From NCBI GenBank assembly GCA_029215795.1, contig JARDYH010000007.1:61496763-61560762 (forward strand): 64,000 bases of DNA, given 5' to 3'. The notes under the pieces were generated by a model. It was given only the letters and a program-made list of their open reading frames with translations. It was not told where the DNA came from and made no database searches. Each line of letters opens with the position of its first letter. The first letter of the stretch is position 1. The position numbers were made by a program, and so were the translations under genes. Source of the stretch: Anniella stebbinsi (lineage: Eukaryota; Chordata; Lepidosauria; Squamata; Anniellidae). This document shows positions 32,755 to 42,735 of this stretch, piece by piece.

Positions 32755-33812
32755 CTGCTCTTCCTCTTTTGCAAATCAGCCAGTCAGTTCTACTGCACAG
32801 CAAAAATACCCTTCAGAATGAAGAACAACCCAAACTTAGTTTTTAAAAAATAAATACTTCACTCTGATGGAAAGCAAAGCTTCCACTGATGGCTGAGCAA
32901 TGCAGACTTCATTTGGAATAGGGTGTTTGGTCATGCTGACGCAGTGAAAACCTGCCTCCACGCTGCTCTTACTGAGGAAATCTTTGCTGCCAAATATGCC
33001 TTTCTCTTTTTTATCATCTAAAACTTTGCTTGGAAGGTATTTCATTTGCATCCTAGGGATTTCAGGCCTGCAATGCCCAGAGCACAGTGCAGCATTGAAT
33101 TATCACCTGGGTTCCCGAAAAGGATACATACATAACAGGATGACAGATGAGAGTGTGCATTAAGATACAGAGTTAGTGTGAGTCTTGGAATGGTATGTTG
33201 CAATACCTTCCCAACGCTGCACGGAAAATAGCTCACGCTGCCTATCATGATGGTGTGAGATGCTCTGTTATTTACAGCCTAATTAGGGATTAAAATTTAA
33301 CACATGATAAATGCCGTACTAATGTAATCTTGCACTTTCCACCCAAAGAATCCATATCTGTCTCTGTAACTAACCACATTTTGCACAGGCCTGCTGGGCA
33401 TTCACGAGTCTTTCCTTACCAGCAAACGTGATTAGCTCCTTTGATTCCCTTCAGAGCCCTGTGGGGTGTCTCATTACCTGTAGGATGTCATCACTCCGTC
33501 GCATATTTGCTATGCACTGGGCAGCCGTGAAGAATATCTACATTACCATGCTCTGTGGAAAGCAACCTCAGGTACAAAGTGTGACTTGCTTTTGGGGGGA
33601 AAGAGGAAGGAGGCGAGGTCCTCTCTCAGCTTTTCAGCACCGTGGGTCATTCTCAGTTTGGAATGCCGCTTCCTAGCCCTATCCAGACATTCCAAGTAGG
33701 GCAAACACGCGAGGGGAAGGAAGTCTGATTTTCCAGCATTCCGGATTGCATGGGAAGCCCCCAAGGATAGAAGAGGCTCTCCAGGTTTCATTGGAAGCTC
33801 TGCTTTTCCGTG

Positions 33813-33815
<3 letters not shown>
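31100..33815. other. Mixed unique DNA and decayed repeats
   Basis: (CA)n at 31382-31395; (CTG)n at 32278-32296; an AT-rich repeat at about 32300-32480 with GATTTGCACAAATTCG and TTTACACAAAATCG words. 32150-32215 is similar to 57655-57715 (GGATTCCCATTGG... vs GGACTCCCATTGG...). 32585-32640 matches the 15760 repeat. 33250-33340 is AT-rich unique DNA of conserved-element appearance. No gene is recognised. Confidence 0.4.
32707..32752. repeat. (AT)n microsatellite
   Basis: About 46 bases of uninterrupted alternating AT. Confidence 0.97.

Positions 33816-33884
<69 letters not shown>
33816..33884. repeat. Compound (TG)n(AG)n microsatellite
   Basis: (TG)n to 33849 then (AG)n from 33851 to 33884. 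The small frame of alternating V/C and E/R residues here is produced by this tract. Confidence 0.97.
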
Positions 33885-33889
<5 letters not shown>

Positions 33890-34613
33890 TAGAGTGCATC
33901 ATGCCTTCCTCGGGTTCTTCTGAGGATGAAGAGGATTCGCAGGTTGCAGATCCGGGTGAGGGGTCTAGCACAGAAGCAGCCCCAGAGCCCTCACCACCGG
34001 ATAATGATCAATGACCTGCCAAAGCCCCTCTGTCAGATTAAGAAGACCAAGTTCCATTGACCCCTGAAGAGCGAGGGAGGCTTAATGTTAAAGGGCAACG
34101 GAGATGAGTGTTGGCCAGTTTAAGCCAAAAAGCCTTCCAGAAGATTTGGGGACTAATTACCAGCAGCTGCTCCAGGATGCTGGAGATAACAGCTGTTGGA
34201 ATTCCACAGGCCAGGGTGGAAGATACAACATTGGACCTATCCACCCAAGCTCCTCTACCTGATCCTAGACCCTGAGCCTTGCCCTTACCTGTACCCCTTG
34301 ACTTCCTCAGATTTTAGACTCTAGGCTGGAAAAGGACTCCTCTCGGCCTCAGTGGCTTTGCTTCATGGAACCGGTGAAGCCCCAAGTCCAGCATGCAGCT
34401 TTGTTTTGCCTTGCCCTCCCTCCTCCCCTGTCCTTGAAGGGTTTATTGCCTGGTTTATCTGCACAAGACTTATGGCCGTCCTCGTCATTTGGCCTTGGTC
34501 AGCCAGCAAAGCCTGACGGTGGGGCAAAAGGGTGTCAGAAAGAGGGAGAGGAGGGGTGCCAGAGAGAGGGGGGGATATGTCAGAAAGAGAGAGGATGGCA
34601 TGAAGCTCCTGAC
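33890..34613 (+). pseudogene. Decayed coding-like segment, possibly from a retroelement
   Basis: Starting near 33901 the plus strand reads MPSSGSSEDEEDSQVADPG, an acidic serine-rich segment, then P-rich text, then after in-frame stops LTPEERGRLNVKGQRR. The acidic and proline-rich part followed by a basic helix-like part suggests a broken protein-coding repeat. The stops at about 34012 and 34040 kill it. The downstream end near GCTCCTGACACATAAC could be an LTR edge, but no partner is seen. Family not recognised with certainty. Confidence 0.35.
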
Positions 34614-34940
34614 ACATAACTCCTGAGGGAATACGTGTCTCAACAGAAAAGGTTATACATATCTCCTCAGAAGTAATCCCCAATAAGATCAATGATCCTC
34701 ACCTAGATAAGTATGTATGGGATTGCTGCAAACACTTATAAATCCCTTTGAATTCAAAGGAATGCTCCTATATATGAAACTCGTATAGGGTTTCATTGAT
34801 AGTCAGTTGTTGGAAAAGACAGATATAGATCTTTCCCTCTGGACAAACCAAATCTCTTTTTCCTCTTTCAATACTACCAAACATTGTCATGGTCGCCATC
34901 ATTATCTTTGTTGATGCTGCTTTGACGTCACTGTTGCTGT

Positions 34941-34986
34941 TCCTCCTCCTCCTCCTCCTCCTCCTCCTCCTCCTCCTCCTCCTCCT
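34941..34986. repeat. (TCC)n microsatellite
   Basis: About 15 perfect copies of a CCT/TCC triplet. Confidence 0.97.
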
Positions 34987-34989
34987 ATT

Positions 34990-36090
34990 TGCTAGAAGAT
35001 GACACTATTATTTACAAGCAGTTGGTCTATGATTACTCTTAGAACATTTAAAAATCCCTATAATGATAGAACCTTGTTTCGGTAGACCCATCCAGTTTTC
35101 CGTTCAGGGGACCATAGCAGTCATTTGCAATCCGGTCAGATTCAGAGACACGGTTAGCAATAAAACAGGCCACATTCTGAAGCAGCGCATTTCCCATCTA
35201 TTTTTAACAGGGCTGAGTGACAGAATTAATGCACCTGCTGCAGTACGAACAGACCATGAGTCATGTTCTAGTGGTGTAGTGGAGGAGCCTGATCATCATA
35301 ATGCTCAAATCAGATGTTTTCATTGTGGGATCCCTTTTCAGATCAATACTGTACATGTTGGAAAACATTTGCAAGTGGCCGGTGCTGGTTGTGTCCTATC
35401 ACTTATCTTCTAGGCGGGTGCCCAGATCCAGCTCTGGGGCTGCACTAATAAAAGCGGGGTTCCATGTATGTACCCCCTTTTTTCTGGTGATTTTCAAATG
35501 GAATTCCAAGTAACTGGAGAGCTGGAAAAGCTCATTAGGGTTTTCTCAGTGAGAAGATCAGGGTGGAAGCCAAGCTTCCATGAAAGGGAGCTGGCCCATT
35601 TTGAATGATCTTTCCCTGCCTATCTGCAGCACACTCAAGTGTTCAATGCACTCCCAGGCTGTGTGGGGAAGTTTGAGGACAGGCCCATATCTACCAGGGT
35701 GACCCCTGGGAGCCTAGTCCCCATGGGAATATCTCAAGACCCCTTCCCAAATGTTCAGCTTGGATTAGTTTGTCTTGTTTAAAAGCAATTCCCTAGATGG
35801 CAAAAGGAAGTGGCTTCAGTAGGGCCTGGCCCTCTAATGAGGCAGAGTGGATCTCTGCCTCAGGTGGCAGATCAGGAGGGGTGGCAATTTGAATGCCCCC
35901 ACGTGCACTAGGAGCCACCTCCATGTGCCACCTGCCCACCCATCTCTCCTTTCCTTTGTTGCCTCCATATCTCCCACCCCTATATTGGGCAATCTCCAAG
36001 GACAGGTCTCCCACAATGCCTAGCTCCAAAGAAGGAGCCCTCAGAACCAAGCATTTGGGCCTGGCCAGCTCACTTCAGCTCTCTTACATG
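34990..36090. other. Unique DNA
   Basis: No gene or clear repeat is recognised. Small frames on both strands overlap without a domain. Confidence 0.35.
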
Positions 36091-36091
36091 T

Positions 36092-36433
36092 ATAAGAACA
36101 TAAGAGCCATACTGGATTGGACCGAGGGTCCATCTAGTCCAGTACTTTGTTCACACAGTGGCCAATCAGCTGTCGATCAGGAACCCACAAGCAGGACATG
36201 AGTGCAACAGAACCCTCCTGCCCATGTTCCCCAGCAGCTGGTGTACATGAGCTTACTGCCTCTGATACTGGAGACAGCACATAACTATCAGGACTAATAG
36301 CCATTGATCATTTTTCCCTCCAGGAACTTATCCTACCCCCTTTTAAAGCCATCCAAATTGGTGGCCATCACGACATCTTGTGGTAGTGAATTCCCTAGGG
36401 CACTGTGTGAAGAAGTCCTTCCTTTTATCTGTG
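36092..36433 (-). mobile_element. LINE 3' end (CTGGATCA / TTCTTATG family)
   Basis: Plus-strand words TAAGAACATAAGAGCC, CATCTAGTCCAGTACTTTGT, CACACAGTGGCCAATCAGC, CCATGTTCCCCAGCAGCTGG and CACTGTGTGAAGAAGTCCTT are the reverse complement of a common squamate LINE 3' region. The LINE reads on the minus strand and ends in TTCTTATA. Other copies: 53034-53268 and 52812-52930 (minus) and 59118-59494 (plus). Confidence 0.7.
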
Positions 36434-36619
36434 TGCTTGAGCGGGATGCTTATTTCATTCAATGTTCTATTGTGTTCTAAGAAGGTTGGCCTGGCCCGTG
36501 GCCTGGCCGTGCAAACATGTAACGCAATGAACTAAACCCATGCAACAATCAAAGCAGCTGGAAACTGACAAAGGCCGAACGTCTCTGTTCCCAGGTGATT
36601 CATTCAGCATCATGTCTTC

Positions 36620-37112
36620 ACAAGTCGGGATGTACAAGAATTTCATTTCAGTTTGCAAATCACTCGAAAATGCCCCATTTGCAGCCACGATCGGGAGCAC
36701 ACGTTCCCCGAAAATGTTGACAAATTCCTGATCTTGCCTTCACTTTTGCAAAAAGTGCACGGTGAACAATGGGGATATTTTAAAATGCATACAACTTTAA
36801 AAACACATAACTTAAAGATGTGCTGCTTTTAAAATGTACAACTTTAAAAATGTGCCCTTTAAAGTGGGCATGTCTAAACTTGTGCTTTTGAATGCGGTTT
36901 TTATTTTACACATTTTAAAGTTGTGTGCCTTTTTAAAAATGCACACTTCTAAAAATTCGCATATTCATGCTTTAGTAAATGGGAGAAAAGTGTGCACTGT
37001 TGGAAAAAATCTGCACTTTATCAATTTGAAGAAATATGGGGAGGGGGGACAGGGTGCAGATAAGAATGGGAGTAAGTTGAACTGAGAATTTCAGCCAGTT
37101 CGAGCATCCCTG
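36620..37112. mobile_element. Decayed AT-rich TAGGG-type MITE
   Basis: Begins near TCGGGATGTACAAG and ends near GAGCATCCCTGA. The interior is dense in TTTAAAA and TGTGCA/TGCACA words and has AAATGGGAGAAAAGTGTG, similar to AATGGGAGAAAGATGTG of the intact copy at 50240. No target duplication could be matched. Confidence 0.45.
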
Positions 37113-37467
37113 ATTTTCACCATCTCTTGCCCCTCATCCAAGGCATCAAAAGTTCAGTGTCAGCATGATGTGTTCAGAGCCCACTAAAAGGGTGAGGCAA
37201 AAATGGAAAGATGGTTGATCGGGGATGGAAAGAAGGGATAATTGGATGGCAATCCTAAAACAAACTTACCAATGGAACCCGGTGGGACTTACTTCCAAGT
37301 AAACAAGGAAGAAAATAGGGACAAAGACATACACGAATGTGCATCATGGCAAGTTTGAGCATCAGCTGCCAGCTGTCAAATGCATAGTAAGAAACCGAGA
37401 GATGGTTCACGACATGTGAACCAGCACTCCAATGTAAAGAAAAGACATCTTGAAGTTCCATCAAGTT

Positions 37468-37473
37468 TTTATT
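37468..37473 (-). promoter_or_regulatory. Poly(A) signal AATAAA of the CCDC70-like gene
   Basis: Minus-strand AATAAA about 97 bp after the TAA stop at 37570-37572, followed by the U-rich stretch GTCTTTTCTTT. Spacing and sequence fit a mammalian-type 3' end. Confidence 0.6.
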
Positions 37474-37569
37474 AAGAAGGTCTTGATGTCGAAGGAGCCA
37501 CTGTGTATGTGTGTTGTGTTCAGTGCAAAGGAGCCTTTCAGGTTATGTCAATCAGATCTATTGAATTGT

Positions 37570-38508
37570 TTACACCTCTTTCATTTCACCAGGTGGGTTG
37601 TCGTGATCTCCATCAGCACCGTTTTCTACAATGTCAAGGTCAAACTCATGTTGCAGTTCTTCTGGGAATCCATTTATCTCTTTCCATATGGAGTACTTTG
37701 CATCCCAGAGGGCTTCCACCATGTCCCACATCCCTGCCTTTTCTTCCTGGAGGTCTTGGTCATTATCTCTTAGAGCTATATACTCTTCCCAGAGGCCCAT
37801 TTTGTCTCTGGATATGGCCATATCCTCTTCCCAGAAGATCTTGTCTTTCTTCCAAAAGGCCTTGCACTCCTTCCAGAAGGCCTTGTTCTTCTCTCCAACG
37901 TTTTCTATCTTCTCCTGGAGGGATTTGTTCTTCTCACGCATGCCCTTGTTTCCCTCCTGGAATTCCTTGTTCTTCAACTGGAAGGCTTTGACGATATCTC
38001 GGAAAGATTCGTTCCTTTCCTCAAAGGCGGCAATTTCATCCTCTGTCACTTTAATCTTCTCCTGGAATGCCTCAACCTTCTCCTGAATAGCATGCACCTT
38101 GTCCTGCAGATCCATCTTTTTGGCCTCGAAATCCTTGATCTCATCCATGAAAATCCTGCTCTCCTCCAAAAAGCTTTTGATCTCATCCATGAAAGCCCTG
38201 TTCTTTTTTTTGAACATATGGATCTCCTCCCATAAGGCCTTGGTTTTATTATCCTCCCGGAAGGCATTGATCTCCAGCCGCAGGTTTTTGCATTTCTCCC
38301 AGAAGGCCTTGATGTCTCCTTGCAGCACCATTTTCTCCTCTTTCAGATTGCTTTGTAAGATCTCCTTCTGCAAACTTATGGGACAGAGTGTCATATGGTG
38401 CCAGCTGTCCTGGTTAATAGAAGCAGTGGGATGATTGCTGTTGTTTTCCTTGTCTGGAGAATCTGCATAGCTAGGGGCAAAGTCCAGCTTTTTCTTCCTG
38501 TTCTCCAT
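37570..38508 (-). CDS. CCDC70-like: CCDC70-like coiled-coil protein, 312 aa, single coding exon
   Basis: Encodes a 312-residue acidic, helix-rich protein. Residues 1-50 are polar and unstructured-looking; about 55-290 form a continuous coiled coil with recurring F/W-E/K spacing (IKAFWEKC, NKAFWKECKAFWKKDKIF, GLWEEYIAL, EALWDAKYSIWKE). The tail is acidic (DLDIVENGADGDHDN). The repeated FW/LW motif is characteristic of CCDC70, a small vertebrate coiled-coil protein whose function is poorly known; this one is longer than the roughly 230-residue human protein as I recall it. The start is ATG at 38506-38508, ten bases after a strong splice acceptor, so the coding region lies in one exon with a 5' UTR exon upstream. 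There is no internal stop or frameshift and a poly(A) signal follows. The shorter paralogue lies 2.7 kb upstream. Orthology to CCDC70 itself is likely but unproven. Confidence 0.82.
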   Translation of the reverse strand: MENRKKKLDFAPSYADSPDKENNSNHPTASINQDSWHHMTLCPISLQKEILQSNLKEEKMVLQGDIKAFWEKCKNLRLEINAFREDNKTKALWEEIHMFKKKNRAFMDEIKSFLEESRIFMDEIKDFEAKKMDLQDKVHAIQEKVEAFQEKIKVTEDEIAAFEERNESFRDIVKAFQLKNKEFQEGNKGMREKNKSLQEKIENVGEKNKAFWKECKAFWKKDKIFWEEDMAISRDKMGLWEEYIALRDNDQDLQEEKAGMWDMVEALWDAKYSIWKEINGFPEELQHEFDLDIVENGADGDHDNPPGEMKEV

Positions 38509-38518
38509 TTGATCGCAG

Positions 38519-38541
38519 CTGTGTGCAGAAAAAGAAATAAG
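38519..38541 (-). promoter_or_regulatory. Splice acceptor before the CCDC70-like coding exon
   Basis: Minus-strand TTTCTTTTTCTGCACACAG ends at 38519, directly before the exon base at 38518, with ATG ten bases into the exon. It has a long pyrimidine tract and CAG. A 5' non-coding exon must lie at higher coordinates; none could be identified. Confidence 0.7.
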
Positions 38542-38559
38542 TGCATAGCATAGAAGGGA

Positions 38560-39039
38560 AAGACATGCTGGGTACTAAAAGAAGTCATGAATCTACAAAC
38601 TTCCAGAGCATGGACTCAGAGGGGCATCTTCAGAGGAGGAGGCTAAGTCACCTGGATCCTCACCTCCCAGCTTGGATTCTGGAGTCTCAATTGAAGAGGA
38701 GGACTCCACCACAAACCCTGCCTGTCAAGGAAGCAGGTGGTAGCAATGAAGAGAAAGAGCTGGAGGAGCTGGTGGCAATGGCAGTGAGAAGGTAGACCCA
38801 GTAGGACAGGATGCTCAGGGACCCTCAAAAACCCAGAACACATCTCTGAGGTCCCTGATCAAATCTGTTTAACAGGAGTTGCTAGGGATAAAGCCTGACC
38901 TTTCACCATACAAGGCATGTGGTCTGTCACTGAGCTAGGCTCCTTCTCCATGTCATTGTATTCCAAGTACAACAGGCCTACATGCGACTCACCTAGCCCA
39001 CCAGCCAATTAAACAAATCCATGGAAGGTAAGGCTATGA
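38560..39039. other. Dispersed repeat between gene and element F
   Basis: 38640-38800 resembles 26780-26930 (GAGAAAGAG, GGCAATGGCAGTGAGAAGG versus GACAGCAATGAGAAGG) with acidic-coding flavour but stops in all long frames. Probably a decayed retroelement piece in the first intron or upstream of the CCDC70-like gene. Confidence 0.35.
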
Positions 39040-39047
39040 ATAGCTAC

Positions 39048-39524
39048 TAGGGATGTGTATCGTATCATTAAAATGTACAATAACGCTATGATAAGGTCAT
39101 TATCGTGCATGTGTTTAACGATACGATACAAAAACCTACGATAATCATCGGAGACGATAATTTTCGGGCGATTTTATCGTTTATTGGACTGCCATATAAA
39201 TATATCTATATTCTGTATTTTAAAAGTTAGAGGCTTGAAACTTGGTCACAGTGCTTATGGGGTATGCTTAAGTATGTGTATGAAATTTGAGATCGATCCC
39301 TCCCACCCTCGATTTTATATGAATTTTTTTTAAAGATTGTTGCTGTTCTGACAGGTCTGAATGAACGCACGTGGCGAGCTGTCATTCTGATCTGTCAGAA
39401 CTGAAACGATCTTTAATAAATTCATATAAAATCGAGGGTTGGAGGGATCGATCTCAAATTTGGCACTTATGCCCGAAATGATGATAATGATAAATGATGA
39501 TATTTTTTGGCGTGCACACCCCTA
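39048..39524 (+). mobile_element. Element F: AT-rich hAT MITE sharing termini with A-E
   Basis: Left end TAGGGATGTGTATCG, right end CGTGCACACCCCTA. Flanks 39040-39047 and 39525-39532 are both ATAGCTAC, an exact 8-bp duplication. The subterminal DNA is built from CGATA/TATCG words (ACGATACGATAC, GACGATAATT, ATTTTATCG) instead of GATCGG. Inside, about 39283-39340 pairs with about 39405-39461 as an imperfect hairpin with GAGATCGATCCCTCC at the outside. It is 477 bp with no coding capacity. Confidence 0.92.
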
Positions 39525-39532
39525 ATAGCTAC

Positions 39533-41160
39533 TAGTCATGTTGGCTGTCCAGGATCAGAGGCAGCAACTTTTCTCTGAACACCAATTGTTGAGAACAACA
39601 GCAGGTGAGGATGCTGTTCTCTGGAAGTTCTGCTTCCAGCTTCCCATTTGGGACATCTGCTTGGCCATGCTGGAAGCAGGATGCTGCACTAAATAGGTGT
39701 TCTGTCTGATCCAGCAGAGATCTTTTGAAGTCCTGGAGGTGATTTAACATACATGTACATTTCGTTTTTAAAATCAAGATGCTCTAGATCCACATACAAG
39801 TCTCGGATGCCCACTGACCTGCACCTCCTGTTTCCTGCTATGGTGAAGCCCCCTTTGTTTAGAGCTCCATTACCATGGCAGCCAGTGAACATTAACAAAA
39901 CAAACTTGGAACATCTGCAGGTCTTTGAGTTCCGTCATCAGAATGTTGAGAGGGCCACTTTCGCAGTGGCACTTCGGAAGGTGGGTGCCATTCACAATCA
40001 TAACATTGCCAGTAAGGTCTGTGTTTCCACAAAGATTGTTTTGAAGGCACAAAAAGTAACCTTGCCCTTGAGGTGTGGTGAGGCAGCCTCGTCAGATCGA
40101 ATCTTGAAGGCGAGCAGATCAAGGGACCGTGTCAGGAGCAGCATCAGCCATCGGTGAACTTCAGCCGCAGATCTCTATTTGAGAAACTGGAAACTGATCC
40201 TGCTGAATTGTTTAACAAAAATCTGTCCATGGAAATATATGCGGTTTGAAAGAAACAAAGCTAATTCTTTGATGAACGTGACCATTCCTCTTGAATTGAT
40301 CTCTCTCTCTGTAAATAGATGGAGATAGAGTAGATGATAGATTTTTATTTATTATTTTATTATTACATTTCTATCCTGCCTTTTTTTCCTCTTGCAAGGA
40401 ACCCAAGGCAGCTTGCATGCATTTCACGACCCAGAGGCTAGATCTATACACTACTGCTTTATAGTGGTATTGAAGTGCACTGATAACTGTTGAGGCACAA
40501 TCCACATTCCATATACCGCTTTCACAGTGTTATTTCCTGCTTTTTATTCCACATTCATAACAATCTGACACAAGGTGTACATCTGACCTCTGTCTCTATG
40601 TAATTTCATCCTGTAAGAGTAACTTGCGCAACAAAGCATGTAATTCTGGTCTTCCTTCCTTCCTTCTGGTCTTCCTTTCCCCTGAAACATTACTCTTGGT
40701 AAATATTCAGTAATATTTTTAATATGGTGTGTTTCCCTTTTATTCCTCTGGGTGCTGTTGCTTCTCTGCACCACTCCCTTCCCCCTCCATCACCCTCACT
40801 GTCCTTACCCTCATTTGCCCAGACAGACTGACATTTAACCTGATTGCCCACAGTGACCCACACATTTTTGTTGGCAGGGCTCCATAATATCATGACAGCA
40901 GATATAGCATGCTGGCATCCTCAACAATAGCGTCACATTTAATTGGATTAATGGAAGTGAGGGCAAACGAGGTCATGGGGAGTGAAGGTAAAAACAAAAA
41001 AGCACAAATAACTGGGGGTGTTTTTAGGCAAACACAACAATGACCACAGATGAGATAAGCTCCTTCAACATTGCCGTAGTAGCCACATAAATACTTAAAG
41101 GAATAATTAGAAAACAAGCAAAAGCAAACAAATGTATAGAATAAGCTCAGCCATATATCT
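39533..41160. other. Unique DNA with short repeat fragments
   Basis: 40346-40425 is an L2-like LINE tail (ATTTATTATTTTATTATTAC, then CTATCCTGCC). 40435-40535 is a fragment of the CACTACTGCTTTATAGTGG MITE seen also at 60443. 39560-39720 carries LINE 3' words (GATCCAGCAGAGATC). A segment at 39770-40160 is unrecognised; its 134-codon plus-strand frame has no domain. Confidence 0.4.
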
Positions 41161-41170
41161 CCATGAAGCT

Positions 41171-41176
41171 TTTAAT
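41171..41176 (-). promoter_or_regulatory. Variant poly(A) signal ATTAAA of the short CCDC70-like gene
   Basis: Minus-strand ATTAAA about 60 bp after the TGA at 41237-41239. ATTAAA is the commonest functional variant of AATAAA; chance occurrence in AT-rich DNA is possible. Confidence 0.4.
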
Positions 41177-41236
41177 TGACTTCTTAAGCCAAGGAGACAA
41201 TGATCCCATAGGCATCAGTTTTAGGCTTCTGGGTAA

Positions 41237-41599
41237 TCAAAGGTTTTCTTTGCAGTGAGCATCGTAATAGCTTCCACAGAACTTTTCCCACTGGTCTATC
41301 TCCTTCTTCCAAAGTGCCATCTCTGTTTTCCACCCATCCAGCTCCTCTTTCCAGAGGTCCTGATCATCTTTAAATATGTTCTGAATGGTCTCAAACAGTC
41401 CCATGATCTTCTTCCAGAGGTTCAGACTTTGTTCCCAAAGGGCTATGTTCCTTCCCTCAGCGCTCTTCAGAATCTCCCTGCTTTTTTGCCAGAATGCTGT
41501 GAGCTTTCCTTTCCTTTCCTTGTTTCGCTCCTTGAGAGTCTCGATGGCATCCTCCAGAACCTTTTCCCTTTCCGAAAGGTCACAGGCCCTGTGGTCCAT
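41237..41599 (-). CDS. Short CCDC70-like paralogue, 120 aa
   Basis: Encodes a 120-residue coiled-coil protein with regularly spaced W/F: LTAFWQKSREIL, IALWEQSLNLWKK, ALWKKEIDQWEKF. Its MGLFE...DDQDLWKEE segment aligns with MGLWE...DNDQDLQEE near the C-terminus of the 312-residue protein at 37570-38508, so the two are paralogues in tandem, same strand, 2.7 kb apart. The start ATG at 41597-41599 is preceded directly by an in-frame TAG and there is no pyrimidine-rich acceptor next to it. The first codons lie in sequence resembling a Sauria SINE tail. Stop is TGA. It is less than half the length of its neighbour, so it may be a 5'-truncated duplicate, the last exon of a spliced gene, or a real short gene. 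Confidence 0.6.
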   Translation of the reverse strand: MDHRACDLSEREKVLEDAIETLKERNKERKGKLTAFWQKSREILKSAEGRNIALWEQSLNLWKKIMGLFETIQNIFKDDQDLWKEELDGWKTEMALWKKEIDQWEKFCGSYYDAHCKENL

Positions 41600-41639
41600 C
41601 TAGCTCACTTTCCCCTCAGCTAGGCAGGCTCAAGACTTA

Positions 41640-42317
41640 TTCAGGAAATGGAGAAACCATTGCATGAGGCCGATGCTCAGAAATACAGTGACGGTCTTCA
41701 AAATTAGCTGGAGATGTCATGAAAACTAAAGTAGAAGTGCATTAATTTAAACAAGTATTAAAACAATGCCGCATGACACAACTGATTGTAAAATACGTGT
41801 TTTTTTTCTTATTATGCCTCTTTCTCAGCTTCAGGCTGCCATCTGCAAACGGTGAGATAATAGTACCGGCTTACCATACAAGTCTATCACAAGAGTTACA
41901 TTGAGTGTATTTTTTATTTATTATTAACTGCATTTTTATCCCACTTTTCAGACAATTGTTGTCTCCCAAAGTGGATAGTTATATATGTTAAGCCTGCTGG
42001 CATTTCTAGATGCTAAGGTGTATGCTATTGGTTTTATTAAGTTTTCTTTTACCTCAGGGAAAGAGAAGGTAGAAGTAACCAACACAAGAAGCAGAACGTG
42101 TGGCAAAACTTTTCCCAAACTGCAGTACCGTCACAAGACTGAATCCCCCCTATATTTTATTGATCAATCTGTAGATAGATATTTCTCCCTGCATATAGAA
42201 AACTAGCTGTCAGGGAGATGAGGGGATCTAGTTGACCTTTAGTATGATCTGCTTGTTTTCTATGCATAAGGCATTGGGCCGGGGTGGGGGTGGCATTACG
42301 AGCAAAGCACACCCTCC
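41640..42317. other. Unique DNA with an L2-like tail
   Basis: 41907-41985 has ATTTATTATTAACTGC and TTTTATCCCACTTTTCAG, an L2-like LINE 3' tail on the minus strand. No exon for the upstream part of the CCDC70-like genes could be identified here. Confidence 0.4.
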
Positions 42318-42735
42318 CTGGAAATAAAGCCCTATGAGGAGAGACTGAAAGAACTGGGCATGTTTAGCCTTGAGAAGAGAAGATTGAGGGGAGACATGAT
42401 AGCACTCTTCAAATACTTGAAAGTGTGCCACACAGAGGAGGGCCACAATCTCTTCTTGATCAACCCAGAATGCAGGACACGGAATAATGGGCTAAAGTTC
42501 CAGGAAAACAGATTCCGGCTGGACATCAGGAAAAGCTTCCTGATGGTTAAAGCAATATGACAATGGAACCAATGACCCAGGGAGGTGGTGGGCTTTCCTA
42601 CACTAGAGGCCTTCAAGAGGCAGCTGGACGGCCATCTCTCAGGGATGCTTTAAGGTAGATTCCTGCATTGAGCAGGGGGTTGGACTCCATGGCCTTAGAG
42701 GCCCCTTCCAACTCTACTCTTCTATGATTCTATGA
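42318..42735 (+). mobile_element. CR1 LINE 3' end
   Basis: Begins in the last RT codons (AAGCCCTATGAGGAGAGACT, GGGCATGTTTAGCCTTGAGA) and continues through the CR1 3' UTR to TTCTATGATTCTATGAT. Closely similar to the copy at 30541. Confidence 0.92.
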
